From assembly GCA_030248135.1 (NCBI GenBank), contig JASANC010002819.1, positions 62,001 through 126,000 on the forward strand: DNA of 64,000 nucleotides. Reading direction: 5' to 3'. The stretch comes from Theristus sp. LFF4_11. Taxonomy: Eukaryota; Nematoda; Chromadorea; Monhysterida; Xyalidae. A model generated the notes under the pieces. It made no database searches. It saw nothing but the letters and a program-made list of their open reading frames with translations, and was not told the DNA's origin. The translations under genes and the position numbers were made by a program. Shown here piece by piece: positions 11,101 through 21,400 of the stretch; the first letter of the stretch is position 1, and each line of letters starts with the position of its first letter.

Positions 11101-13972
11101 TAAAATTTGATGGAAAGCAAGTTAAACTTTTCTACATAACTGGTTAAAATTGGTGATCTACAGCCCTTCAAAGTTGGTATCATTACTTATGGACCACCCT
11201 TTATAATTTGCTTTAACTAATCAGTTTTGCATTTCAACTTGTGTGTTAGAAGTGCAGGTCGGGAGAGGTAACAAATCTTTTCTCTTCAGAAGATACAGCG
11301 ACTAAAACGGATGATGTCCACAGACGTACTGAATCAAGCCCGGTTGATGAAGCTCCAACTGCACAGCGATCGTACCAGCTGTATTTGACAACTATTCCCC
11401 ATTTCAAATCTGCCGCTGAAAAAAGTAAACAAACATTGGATGCATCGCGAATCGTTACATACGATTCATACTTATCCGTGGTTCCAACTTTCAAAGCGGC
11501 TGCTGCACACAAAAAGGCGGTAGACCGTGATCCATACGAAGAGTATTTGGCCATGATCCCACATTTTGCCGCTCAAGCAACAGGAAAAACCACGGTGGAA
11601 CCGTTAAGCTACGACGCCTATGTTAGCCTCATGCCATCTTTCCACCATTCAGAGGTTCCTGCAAGTACTACAGCAAAAGACACAAACCGGGAAGCATACA
11701 ATGCATATCTGTCGCTGATGCCAAAAATGCAACAAATACAACAGAACAAAACACCTTCTACCGAAGAGATCTATCAAACCTACTTATCCACGTTGCCACA
11801 GTTCCAAACCGCGAAAACAACCGAACATCCTGAAAGCCGTGTGGTGACTTACGACGCATATTTGTCAATGATGCCAAGTTTGAGCAAGAAAGCAAAAGCA
11901 GTCGACTCACCGGAGCCAGAAACGTACGAATCATACGTGGCAATGATTCCACACTTTGCTGCTGCGGCATCTGGGAAAAAGACAACGGAACCACTGAGCT
12001 ATGACGCCTACTTGTCTTTGTTGCCGTCGTTTGCAACACAATCTGTCAAAACAAGCACTTCAACCGAACCACCCAAAAGCACGCAAGTTCTCGATGCATA
12101 TAATTGCTATTTGTCTACGTTGCCGCAGATAGGATCGCGTGGTAAATTCTTCATTTATTACATTCGTTTTCATAATTGTGCTTGATTTCCGCATCTTTCT
12201 GCACCGTGTACTTACACATTTGAAATTTGAACGTCTGTCACGTCACGTTGTCTACTAAAGTGAGCAGTCAAAGAGCAAATTATTGTGCCGTGTGGTAATG
12301 AACGTGGTAGGGTTCGGAAAGTAATAGAAAAAATGCACTAGCGCATTTGAAGAATTAGCCCTGTTCAAGCATGGAAATTTATGGACTTTTCCTCGGTAGA
12401 ATATGCATGCAATAAATGCTCCAAGCAATCAGTGTTGTCGACAAAGCTAATGGCACACTGTGGTGGTTGCCGCTGATGTGCTGTGCACATTTTGAGCAGA
12501 AAATTGGTTTTTCTCCGCAGAACAAACAGACTCACAGAACACACTGAAACTAATGGTAAAAACGTTAGTGACGCGTATTCTTGTCTTGCGAATGTTAATT
12601 AAATTGAACCGCGAAAAATGTCAGCGGCATGCACCATGGACCATAATCAAGAACAACAACTCGGTCGTAACGAAATTTAATTTTTTATCGTTTCCAGGCA
12701 GAGTTGCGGAAACTAGCAAAGAAACCAAAGATGTTCAGCTCGCGACTAGTCCGAAAACAACCGGAACCTCTCCAGTCGCTTTGAAAAATGCTTCACAGAA
12801 GGTACGACGACACGATGTGTTTTATTTATCCAACAAAAATAAGGTCGTCGTACAGTTGTGCATTTTCTTGTTTCTGCAGTTCCAAACGTATTTTTTGAAT
12901 TTCTAGAAAACCTATTTCCGCTTGTTCAGAAAGCTAAATTTTATTAAAAACATCATCACATTCACAACCACTGTCATATTTTTAGCTCTTCACGATTGAC
13001 CATCATATTGTGGGCGGGATGAGCAAGAATGGTGTGCCGTTGGTACAAGGAATTAGTAGGCCCCCGCCAACCGCAACCGACAGCCGCACAGTGATTGTTG
13101 GTGTTGATCGAAACAACGTGCCCATTGTTGGTGGCATTGTAACGGACACACAACAGAGCTCACACGCACGGGATCAACCGAGTAAACCAACTGGTACGCC
13201 CGTTAAAAAGGGCGACTCGCAGTCGCAGTCGCACAGCGCCGCCATCAAACAACAGAAAGTGACACAATCAACAAGAAGCAAGCCGTCGGCTGTGACACAA
13301 ACGAGCACACCGGCACATGTGTTGCAGAGTCAACCGCCGATTCTGACAACCTCCAACATTTACTCAAAGATCACCACGGAAACATTGTCGCACGACAATC
13401 GAAACATGAATAAGCCTCATCTCGATGTCGCGAGTCCACCAACGCCAACGAACACACCAGAGCGCGATCTTGAAACACCAAAAACAACAACAACAAACAA
13501 TCGCATCGTGGAGTCTGTGAATCTGAAGTTCGAGCGAACGACAGCGGCTGTCGAGAAAACAGCAAATCGTATCGTTGAGTCGGTCGACTTAAAATTTGAA
13601 AAAATCGCCAACGACACCGACACAAGCAAGCAACAGCGAGCGACACACACAGCCAACAATGCGACAACGAGCAGCCGGCCGCCGTTATCGGCGCAAGTGC
13701 CAACACCGCCACAGTCGTCGCCACCTGGCGAAGAGCCGGCAGTTGTGACGCAGTTGCCAAAGTTTCCGTTGATTGACGACGGCGCACCATCGCCACCGAG
13801 CAGCACCCAATCGCAAACGTGGCCTCGACCCGCGTTGCACAACGCGCAGCAACACGACGAACAACCGAAGATGCGTCGAACGGCCAGTGAAGGCCACGAG
13901 ATTGCGCCGCGACGAAACGGACTCGCACAGCGACTACGAGAGCGGCTGCGACAGGTGTGCACCATTCTGTAG
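5113..13972 (+). CDS. Giant tyrosine-motif repeat protein with C-terminal CaaX box (unrecognised family)
   Basis: Ten exons keep one frame: 5113-5371, 5504-6421, 6757-7080, 7349-8263, 8373-8696, 8828-9742, 9856-10179, 11290-12141, 12698-12801, 12986-13972. All introns are GT-AG and the sum is 5922 nt, giving about 1973 residues. The four large exons (2, 4, 6, 8) each encode ten copies of a motif Y-x-x-Y-[LV]-x-x-[hydrophobic]-P-x-[F/hydrophobic] (for example YDAYLSLLPSF), spaced 24-33 residues apart by Thr/Ser/Lys-rich linkers, about 40 copies in total. Exons 1, 3, 5, 7 and 10 carry a second motif (for example LPIVSGV). The C-terminal exon is Thr/Pro/Gln-rich and probably disordered. It contains two NRIVESV-x-LKFE repeats, then a basic helix and the final residues CTIL, a geranylgeranylation-type CaaX box. 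No signal peptide or membrane span is seen, so a cytoplasmic, lipid-anchored scaffold is an inference. Exons 3-8 are tandem duplicates. A possible polyadenylation signal (aataaa) is at 14258. I do not recognise the family. Confidence 0.85.
10215..11201. mobile_element. Mariner-like non-autonomous element in intron 7
   Basis: The ends are inverted over about 30 bp (CAGGGTGGTCCATA... at the left, ...TATGGACCACCCTT at the right) and flanked by TA. It accounts for nearly all of the 1.1-kb intron, whereas the equivalent introns in the earlier repeat units are 109-335 bp. I see no transposase. It must have inserted after, or been excluded from, the exon-pair amplification. Confidence 0.75.
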
Positions 13973-14890
13973 GGCAGCACACACACGCGCGGACACAAAT
14001 GACCACGAATGAACGCAAACATACGGCGAAACTTCTACGGTGTTACTTTCCTTCAGTAATATTGCTATTTGTAATTTTCATTTTTGCATTATTTGATGTG
14101 AACTGTAGTTGCCGTGGTAAAAGAACGTAAGCTTTTCAGAAATGCCTTTATTAGGCAACCGCAACTTCATGAACCGTTATGACACGAGAGAGGTTTTTTA
14201 GTGCCTGTGCCAAAGTGACTTGGCAAGTTGATAAACTTTTTGCTTTTCGTAGTTTTTAATAAAGAAAAAAGCTATTACTTTACAATTAGATTTGTATTGG
14301 ACGCTATTTTTGTCAAGCAAACGGTTTCTTGCGTCCGTGATGTGATTCCTAAAAGTTTAGAACATCTATCTCTAAACATCTTTTTGCTGCCTTTGCATTG
14401 TCTGTTTGCTGTTGTAGCTTAATTTAGCTGTTATGTTTTGCGTTATTTAACAAAAACCTGTCTTGTCAACGACTCATCGAACGAACTGCGAATTTTTATC
14501 AGTATCTTTCAGTGTATGTTTTAGATTCGTGTTTTTTTGAAAATAAATTTAGCGCTTGCTCAATTCCACCACAGCAACTGTTTTTTGCGTCGTTAGTTGA
14601 ACCAAGTCAAGATAGCTATAATAGCTGTTAAAAATATAGGATATAAAATTTGGCACTACACTGCATAGTGCATACCGCAATCCACATGACACTGCAACGA
14701 AACAATTATCCTCTTCAAACAATTAATGTTGGTTGACGTCTAATTTGCATGCACTGTCAACATTTGACAGGAAGTTCTGATCAACTTGGCGAGGCAAATT
14801 GAGACTTAAAGAGAAAGGAATGAGATGTGCCCTATACAACCATGCAATAAGCGTGAGATGAGCTATGCATCGCTTTTCCTTCCCACCCAT
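13973..14890. other. 3' UTR of the repeat-protein gene and convergent intergenic space
   Basis: AT-rich sequence between convergent genes. Candidate polyadenylation signals for the upstream gene are aataaa at 14258 and near 14540. I see no gene here. Confidence 0.5.
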
Positions 14891-15724
14891 TTAGCTTTGT
14901 TCGTTTTGCGTCAATTGGACAGCACAAATGTGACACAGCAGACAGACGTACATTGCAATGCGAGCCAACTGCGACCACCCGGAGAGTGCCACGAAGACGT
15001 TGACGCTGCACAGGTAGTAGTTCTTGGGGATGATCACCAGACAGTAGCGCGCCCAGATGGTGCCTGCAGCAAGCACCAAGTTGTCTCTGTCGATATCAAA
15101 AAAATTCGCCAAGTAATAAAAACCACTATCATGATTTTGGCATGACGTTATTCAATCAGTACTTGAAGAAAATATGGACAACCGATTGAATGATAAAATT
15201 GACAAGCTGCGGAGTACCGGCCAATAAAAAAGATCGCTAGTAGCGATACGTACCGGTGCACGCGAGCGACAACGACTGGTTGACACTGAGCTTGCTCGCG
15301 GGGCGCATCATGTCTGCCAGACCAGCAATCACCAGAGCCTGAACACAAAATCAAAATGTAACACGCTCACCAACGCATAAAAAAGTAAATTCCATAAACC
15401 ATAAAAAGGGGGTAAAACAGAAAGAAACGCTGTAACCGCAAATATTTAGAACTCAAACCAGCGGAAGATTACGACAAACGACACCCAACCCAAATATTGG
15501 GGGAACTAGAATTCGCAGAACGGTTGTATCTCCCGTCGCAACATTGAAGACCCCAACAAGCATTTTTTATAAACCGAACGAACCCATTTTATGGTGGGAG
15601 CCCAAAAGAAGACGGTCTTCGGGCCAGCAGCATGCTCCCAGGCCGGCTGCAAACGTGCAGGCAGCAACGGCAGAATGGCACGATCCGCAGTGCGACACAA
15701 CGCGCGATACAGTGCCGTCGTCAT
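14891..15724 (-). CDS. MPC2: Mitochondrial pyruvate carrier subunit 2
   Basis: MPC2 heterodimerises with MPC1 in the inner mitochondrial membrane to import pyruvate. Three exons read 15724-15584, 15338-15254 and 15063-14891, giving 132 residues (human MPC2 has 127). Family motifs in order are AGPKTVFFWAPTIKW (exon 1), IAGLADMMRPASKLS (exon 2) and TIWARYCLVIIPKN (exon 3), covering the amphipathic N-terminal helix and the transmembrane helices. The start at 15724 is the ATG before TTALYRAL; the more upstream in-frame TTG is unnecessary. The last residues after LARIAMY (hydrophobic, Cys-rich) do not resemble the usual hydrophilic tail. A GT follows the TAC codon directly, so a further 3' exon may replace this tail. 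Confidence 0.93.
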
Positions 15725-16201
15725 TGACACCGCACTGCACTGCAAGTCAATCGATCACACAACATTTCAATTCGATGCTCTCAACTGCATGTTAGATGTA
15801 ATGCCGAAAGCGAAACACGTGTGTCGCCTATTTCGGTATGGGACGTGTTCAACATAATGACATGGACATCGCGAACAACATGAAAACCACACACGAGAAG
15901 GTATAAAATGGACAGATAAGTCAGGCAGAAACCGCCGTTTGGAAAGAGGCTGCCACGGCAAATCACATGCGAGCTGCACAGAACCAACCCGTTCACATTT
16001 TCAGTTTATTCGGAGCTGAGAAAACCGCAACACCTTTGCAATACAGTTAACAACAAACAAACGATTGACTTGATCATGCTAACATCAAAACCGCGCAGAG
16101 AACAACAACATAACATCGACATGGGGAAACAAATAATAACAAACAATCTCCAAAAACACTTTCAAGCTTGCAGTGGCGCACAGCAAGCACCAACGAGCGT
16201 T

Positions 16202-17316
16202 TCACCGTGGTATCGGCATGTGCTCGACCATTTCGTGCATGTCCTTGTACAGCTGCACGTAGTCTGCGTGCTCACGCACCATGCACATGATCGACGGACG
16301 ACGATGGCCTGCAAAAGCAACCGGTGCACCCACTCAAATCAGCCTGTGCCCTGCATCGCTTGTGCACCGTTTCCTTGGGCAACATCTCCAAACGTCACTG
16401 CAGCACGCACACGCACCGGTGGCCAGTCCAAGATGATGCTTGCTTGGTGTGTAGCAGTAGGGCAGCCTGGCCTCCTCGCACATGGCAGCGATGTGCGCGT
16501 AAATGTCGATTGGTGTCACGTCGCCTGCGTCAGCGAAGTTTTGCGGTTGATGTTGTTGGAATCTTAGGCGATGTTGTTGAGTGAATGAGTGACTTACCTT
16601 GCGTTTTGTTTTTTAATTGATTTTCACAAATAAAAAAAATCACCCGGGTAAAAAAAATCCGTGTTTTTGCCGGAAGTCCAGTCTTACCAGCAAGCACAAC
16701 AATTCCGGTTTCATTCTTGCGCAACGCCCTCTGCACGTCCACGATTCCTTGGCGCAAATGCAGCTTCACCTTTGACGCCTTTGAAATCAACTTGTACAAC
16801 TTTTTCGCCTGTTTACGATTGGCCATCGGCTGAAACATGAAAAAAGTCGTAGCTTGTAGCCAGCACCGCCTAAGAAATTGGGTTTCTGAACAAAAAAATC
16901 TGAACTGAATATTGCCATAATCTTTGTGCGAGCCGTTTTGAGAGTGTTCCAGCAAACAAGTGCATACCTGCGCAATGGCATTCGCAAATTCACACATCGC
17001 TTCGTAGTCAGCTTTGTCCGTGCATGGTGCTGGCAACGGGAGTCTCGCTTTCTTGGCCGCACTCGGACCCAAGCTTTCGTCTGCTGCTGTCGAATCGTTG
17101 AGCTAAAAAATGTGTTGACTTTTAATCAAGTTTCAAATAACCCACAGCTTGAAGATTGTGAAACAAAGCTATTTGCAAACGTTCGATTTGTCTGTTCCAG
17201 TTTTGAGATTTCACTATTGAATGCGACAAGCGTACCTCCTCCATTGTCTTGTCGGTCTCCTCCCCTGCGCTTGCTTTCGACGCCTTTTCTTTTTTGGGTG
17301 ATTTATGTTTGCCCAT
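16202..17316 (-). CDS. NHP2: H/ACA ribonucleoprotein subunit 2 (NHP2, L7Ae family)
   Basis: NHP2 is one of the four core H/ACA snoRNP proteins (with dyskerin/Cbf5, Gar1 and Nop10), needed for rRNA pseudouridylation and telomerase RNP. Five exons keep frame: 17316-17236, 17102-16968, 16829-16688, 16524-16417, 16308-16202, for 190 residues. The Lys-rich N-terminus (MGKHKSPKKEKASK) is followed by the L7Ae/L30e domain: ANRKQAKKLYKLI, LRQGIVDVQRAL, GIVVLAG, then CEEARLPYCYTPSKHHLG and a C-terminal HRRPSIMCMV strand. The protein is longer than human NHP2 (153) because of an N-terminal extension of about 40 residues. The start is the only ATG in frame in exon 1. MPC2 begins 478 bp downstream on the same strand. 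Confidence 0.95.
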
Positions 17317-17552
17317 GTTCGTTTTCAGCTGAAATATTCAAACTTTAAACGGGATTTCAAAGGGTCAACTCAACTGCTAGTATTGCCAACAGCTTTGACC
17401 AAATAAATTGCACATAAATGTGAACATGATGTGTGGTGTGTTTACGTGTTTAGTGCATCAGCCAAGCCAGCCAGTCTGCGCACTGACATCATTGGTTGAT
17501 AAAAATGTGTGCGCGAGAAACGTGTTGTGCTAGACGGAGCGCTGACAGATAC

Positions 17553-17635
17553 AGCACGGTGGCCGAGTGGTTAAGGCGTTGGACTTAAGTTCCAATGGGC
17601 GAAAGTCCGCGTGGGTTCGAACCCCACCCGTGCTA
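17553..17635 (+). tRNA. tRNA-Leu (anticodon TAA)
   Basis: A complete class II cloverleaf. The 7-bp acceptor stem (AGCACGG with CCGTGCT) is perfect. The A-box region is GGCCGAGTGGTTAAGGCG. The anticodon stem TTGGA/TCCAA encloses the loop CTTAAGT, anticodon TAA. A long variable arm (GGGC-GAAA-GTCC) and the T arm GTGGG-TTCGAAC-CCCAC follow. The variable arm and D-arm match eukaryotic tRNA-Leu(UAA) closely. There is no intron. The likely discriminator base is A at 17635. Confidence 0.97.
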
Positions 17636-17758
17636 AATGCGTTTTCGCGAACGTAAAAATGTTGTTTTGACAAGCAATTGTTCTTTTTAAAAAACCACCA
17701 ATAAATTGTTTTTTAGTGCAGTTCAAAACGAAAACTTCTGAAATGCAAATACCACGAT

Positions 17759-18178
17759 TTAACCGAATATCAGTAGAATGAAGTACTCGAAGACTGCTGT
17801 TAGTTCACTAGTGGAGTGGAAACGCCATAAATTCACATCTGTAGCACCAATAGCGAACAAACAAGAAACGAATGCCAAACGAGTCCGGCAATCCGGTTGA
17901 GCCTTTCGATCAAACCAGAACTTCAAAAAAATCATACCCCATTCAAAACAACAGTGACTTTTATTCAGCAACAAATAGACAACGTGTGCAACGGGTGGGC
18001 AACGGCAAAACAACGAAATCGTTTTAACCACCGCGAAAACCAACAACGCCACAGCACCATCTCCAAAATCAATAACGTTTCGATAACAAACAATCTTGGA
18101 CTCTTTAGGAACTCTAGACTTCTCAAATTTCTTTGTTCCACCGCCTGGGCCTAACAAGAATGCATCCATTTTTTTCAT
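17759..18178 (-). CDS. Hypothetical ORF (139 aa) between NHP2 and NOLC1
   Basis: An uninterrupted frame from an ATG at 18178. The first ~35 residues (MKKMDAFLLGPGGGTKKFEK...) look protein-like, with a Gly cluster and charged residues. The rest is hydrophobic and Cys-rich without a recognisable pattern, as expected from read-through of non-coding DNA. It may be a first exon, a small membrane protein or chance. I do not recognise it. Confidence 0.3.
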   Translation of the reverse strand: MKKMDAFLLGPGGGTKKFEKSRVPKESKIVCYRNVIDFGDGAVALLVFAVVKTISLFCRCPPVAHVVYLLLNKSHCCFEWGMIFLKFWFDRKAQPDCRTRLAFVSCLFAIGATDVNLWRFHSTSELTAVFEYFILLIFG

Positions 18179-18406
18179 AACCTAATATACTCTGTGGTTA
18201 ATTAGCTGAAGAGTCTCTGAACGCACTATTAAAAACACACGTTTGTTACTTCCAATTGGCAAACTCAACAGAAAACAACATCAGTAAAAAAACGACATAG
18301 TTTTTGTGAAACGTAAAACAATATAATAGTCACCCAAAAAACAAACTCGATTGGCACGAAGCGTGAATTCCACTTGCTCCAAAAAACCCGAATTCCTTGT
18401 TGTTCT

Positions 18407-21400
18407 TCAATCATCATCAAACTTGTGCGAGTGCACGCCCGTGTCGATGTTACCCCCGGTGTAACTGCCACGTTTCTTCTTTGTTTTCTCGTGACGAAAG
18501 TTTTTCCCCTGCACATACGCAAAGTCCTGCGCCGCCTTGCTACCCCAGGTGTCACCCTTCTGAAACAATCCGGTATCGCACGAAACAATGAAAAACACAA
18601 AACTGCTGCTCGCTTTCTTTGACAAATTCATCAACACACAAGTTTTTAATAAAGAATTGTTTCTACTGCGATTTTACAGGAACAACCGCATTCCACTTCA
18701 AGGTACCTTAGCAGAATACGAGTTGTTTGCGAGACTTTTATCGACCACCACTTCGGTCGGTTTCACACGGCGAAACGGCTCGTTTTGCTGCGTAGAAACA
18801 AAAAACACCACTCATTTTTTCCACAATAGAAGCCAGCAAAAATATATTACAAAAGACAGAGAATTCAAGGAAATACCTTTTTCTTCGAAGATTTTGCAGA
18901 CCCGCCAGTCGAGTCGGCAGAAATGCTACCTTTTTTCGAGGCTCGAGTCACTGTCTGAAAACGACAATACAATTGAAATGAATGAGAAAACAAAAAGTGT
19001 CAATGTCACGATCACCCCACCTGTGCGATTGCGTTGTCGTCGTCAGTCGATCCGTCACCGACAATTCCATTTTGCTGCGCCACAACTGGCAGTGCTTTTT
19101 TCATTTGCAGTTGCTGCTGAGGTATTGGCTTCTCTAAAGCAGCACAAGAAAAACATACGTTGGCGACTGTACTGAATGTGCGTATTGCTTTTTTCATATT
19201 TTTTTGTGTTGTGAACACTCGGGCTGTCACCAACGTTCATCATTTGACATTTGTTACAGCTAAATCAACCGTCTGAACTTCACAAGATTTGTCGATTTTC
19301 ATGTTTTCCAGACATTCTGCTGCACTGAGTGATATCGAAAAACATACCCTAACAATTTTGGCCAGAAAAACCTTCCAGTGTTCGTGATATTTTGTTCCAA
19401 TTTCAGCTCGAAACATCTCAGCAAAACCAAGTGAGAGCATTTTGAAGTTGGAACTTTTTTGGTTCACCCTGTATTTCCTTCTGCATTCGTTGTGTTCAAG
19501 GAAAAATGGTTCATTCGGTCGTTTTTTGGTCGCCGGAAAAATTGGGAAAAAATTCGAAATTTTTTTATTTCTTTAACACAACATCAAATCAAGAACAAAC
19601 TTTTCGCAGCGTCATCATCAGAGGAGTCTGATGAACTCGACGAAGAACTGGATGCCTTTTTAGCCGATGTTTTTGGCGTCACCAGTGCAGCAGCTTGCAT
19701 TTTCGGAGCGCCTTTCTTTTGCTTGTCCTCTGTTAAAAAATACAGTCGAACTCCAATTTATAGGGAATCAGCTGATTGGTTGAAATTACGGTATGCATGC
19801 TTTCTGTGCAAACCAACTCTGTCTTCAAAGAATGCCTGCACTGAAAGCATGCATACCGTAATCCCAACCAATCAGCGGATTCCCTATAATTTAGAGTTCG
19901 ACTGTAAGCATGAAAAACACTGCACAGAAAACTAGAAACAACAACAAATACCATCCGAGCTGTCGCTGCTGCTCGACGACGAGTCCTTGGCCTGTTGTTG
20001 TTTCGCGCGTGTTGCAATTGTTTTTGGGGGTGATGCAGCCACGGCTGGCTTTTTTGTCTTCTTTTTGTCATCGTCTGAAACCACCGTTGTTTACTACATG
20101 GACTTTTACGTCTCAAAATTACTGCCTCAACTGATCGAAACTCCCAAAAGCGAATTTTACGATGCATAAAAAGCCAACGAAAGCTCACCAGAGGAGTCCG
20201 TGTCACTCGAGGAGCTGGAAGCGTTTGCAGTTTTTGCCGGTTGTTGCTTGTGCGTCGGTGGCTGTGCGGTCTGGTGAATCTGTTGCGCCGGCTTTCGCTT
20301 GGTTTTGTCGTCTGTGTCTGATGAATCCGAATCACCGTCGTCACTGCTGCTGCTGCTCTGCCTCTTCTGAACCACTGCAGGTTTCACGTTCGACAACTTC
20401 TGAGGTGATTTCGGAGTCGGTGGTGGTGCTGGCGTGCACTTTGACGGGCTCGACGCCTTCTGGCTGGTTTTGATGGTGTTTTTATCGTTGTCACTGTCGT
20501 CACTGCTGCTGCTGCTCTCGTCATTCTTCCCAACCGATGCTTTGACAGCAGATGATTTCAAGGCAGCTCTCAACGTCGCAGACTTTGGCGGACTGACGGG
20601 TTTCAATTGTGCCTTTGCAAGTTTCCCCTTGGCCTCGACGTTGTTGTCGCTGTCTGAGCCGCTACTGCTGCTGGAGCTCGAAGATTGCGGCTTTTTAGAT
20701 GCCGCCACTGGCGCTACGACTTTACTCTTGGTTGGACTGGCGGGCACCACAGGCTTGGTCGCTGCTGGCTTCTTTGCGTCTTCGTCGTCTGCAAAGTAAC
20801 TTGTGCACCAAATAACCATCAACCAAGAAAATTCTCACGCTTTGTGCAGAACATGGATGTGCTACTGTGGATGTGACCAACCAGAGGAATCGCTCGAGTC
20901 ACTGTCGTCGTCGGCAGGGTGGTTTCGCGTTGCTTTGGGCGACTTCGCTGCGACGACAGGCGTCTTGTTGGCCACGTTCGTTGTTGGTTTCTTCTTTTTC
21001 GCGTCATCATCCGATGAATCGTCACTGCTGCTAGACGAGCTCGACTGTTTCTTGGCCTTCTGCTGACCAGCGCTTGCTTTCAAGGGACTCATTTTGACGT
21101 TTGTCGCTGTCGCACCGGCAGTCGCGCGTTTTGGTGTCATGGCGGGAGCGACTGGTTTTGCCGGTGGCTTCTCTGAAATACACCGTTAGTTTTGCACGGT
21201 TGAAACTTATCCTCCGAGCATGGTGGCAACAAAACGCAACACATAAAATCAGCAGCCAACGTTTTTTCTCTTGATCACTGTCATCAGAAGACGATGACGA
21301 AGATGATGACAGTGGCGTTTTCTTGGCTGTGGCGGCAGAGGCAGCTGGTGCTGGCTGCGTTTTCGTCGGCTGCTGTGCTTTTTTATTTTTGTCTCCATCG

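Noticed and set aside
5969..12039. Four nearly identical 93-codon minus-strand frames (5969-6250, 7817-8098, 9296-9577, 11758-12039)
   Set aside because: They are antisense mirror frames of the homogenised core of the repeat exons and are conserved only because that DNA is.
12521..12555. Possible 35-nt exon with good AG and GT signals
   Set aside because: Including it puts the following exon out of frame with an early stop; direct splicing of 12141 to 12698 keeps the frame.
13371..14022. Long minus-strand frames of ~200 codons rich in Arg, Cys and Val
   Set aside because: Antisense to the last exon of the repeat-protein gene, whose base composition keeps several frames open; no recognisable content or promoter.
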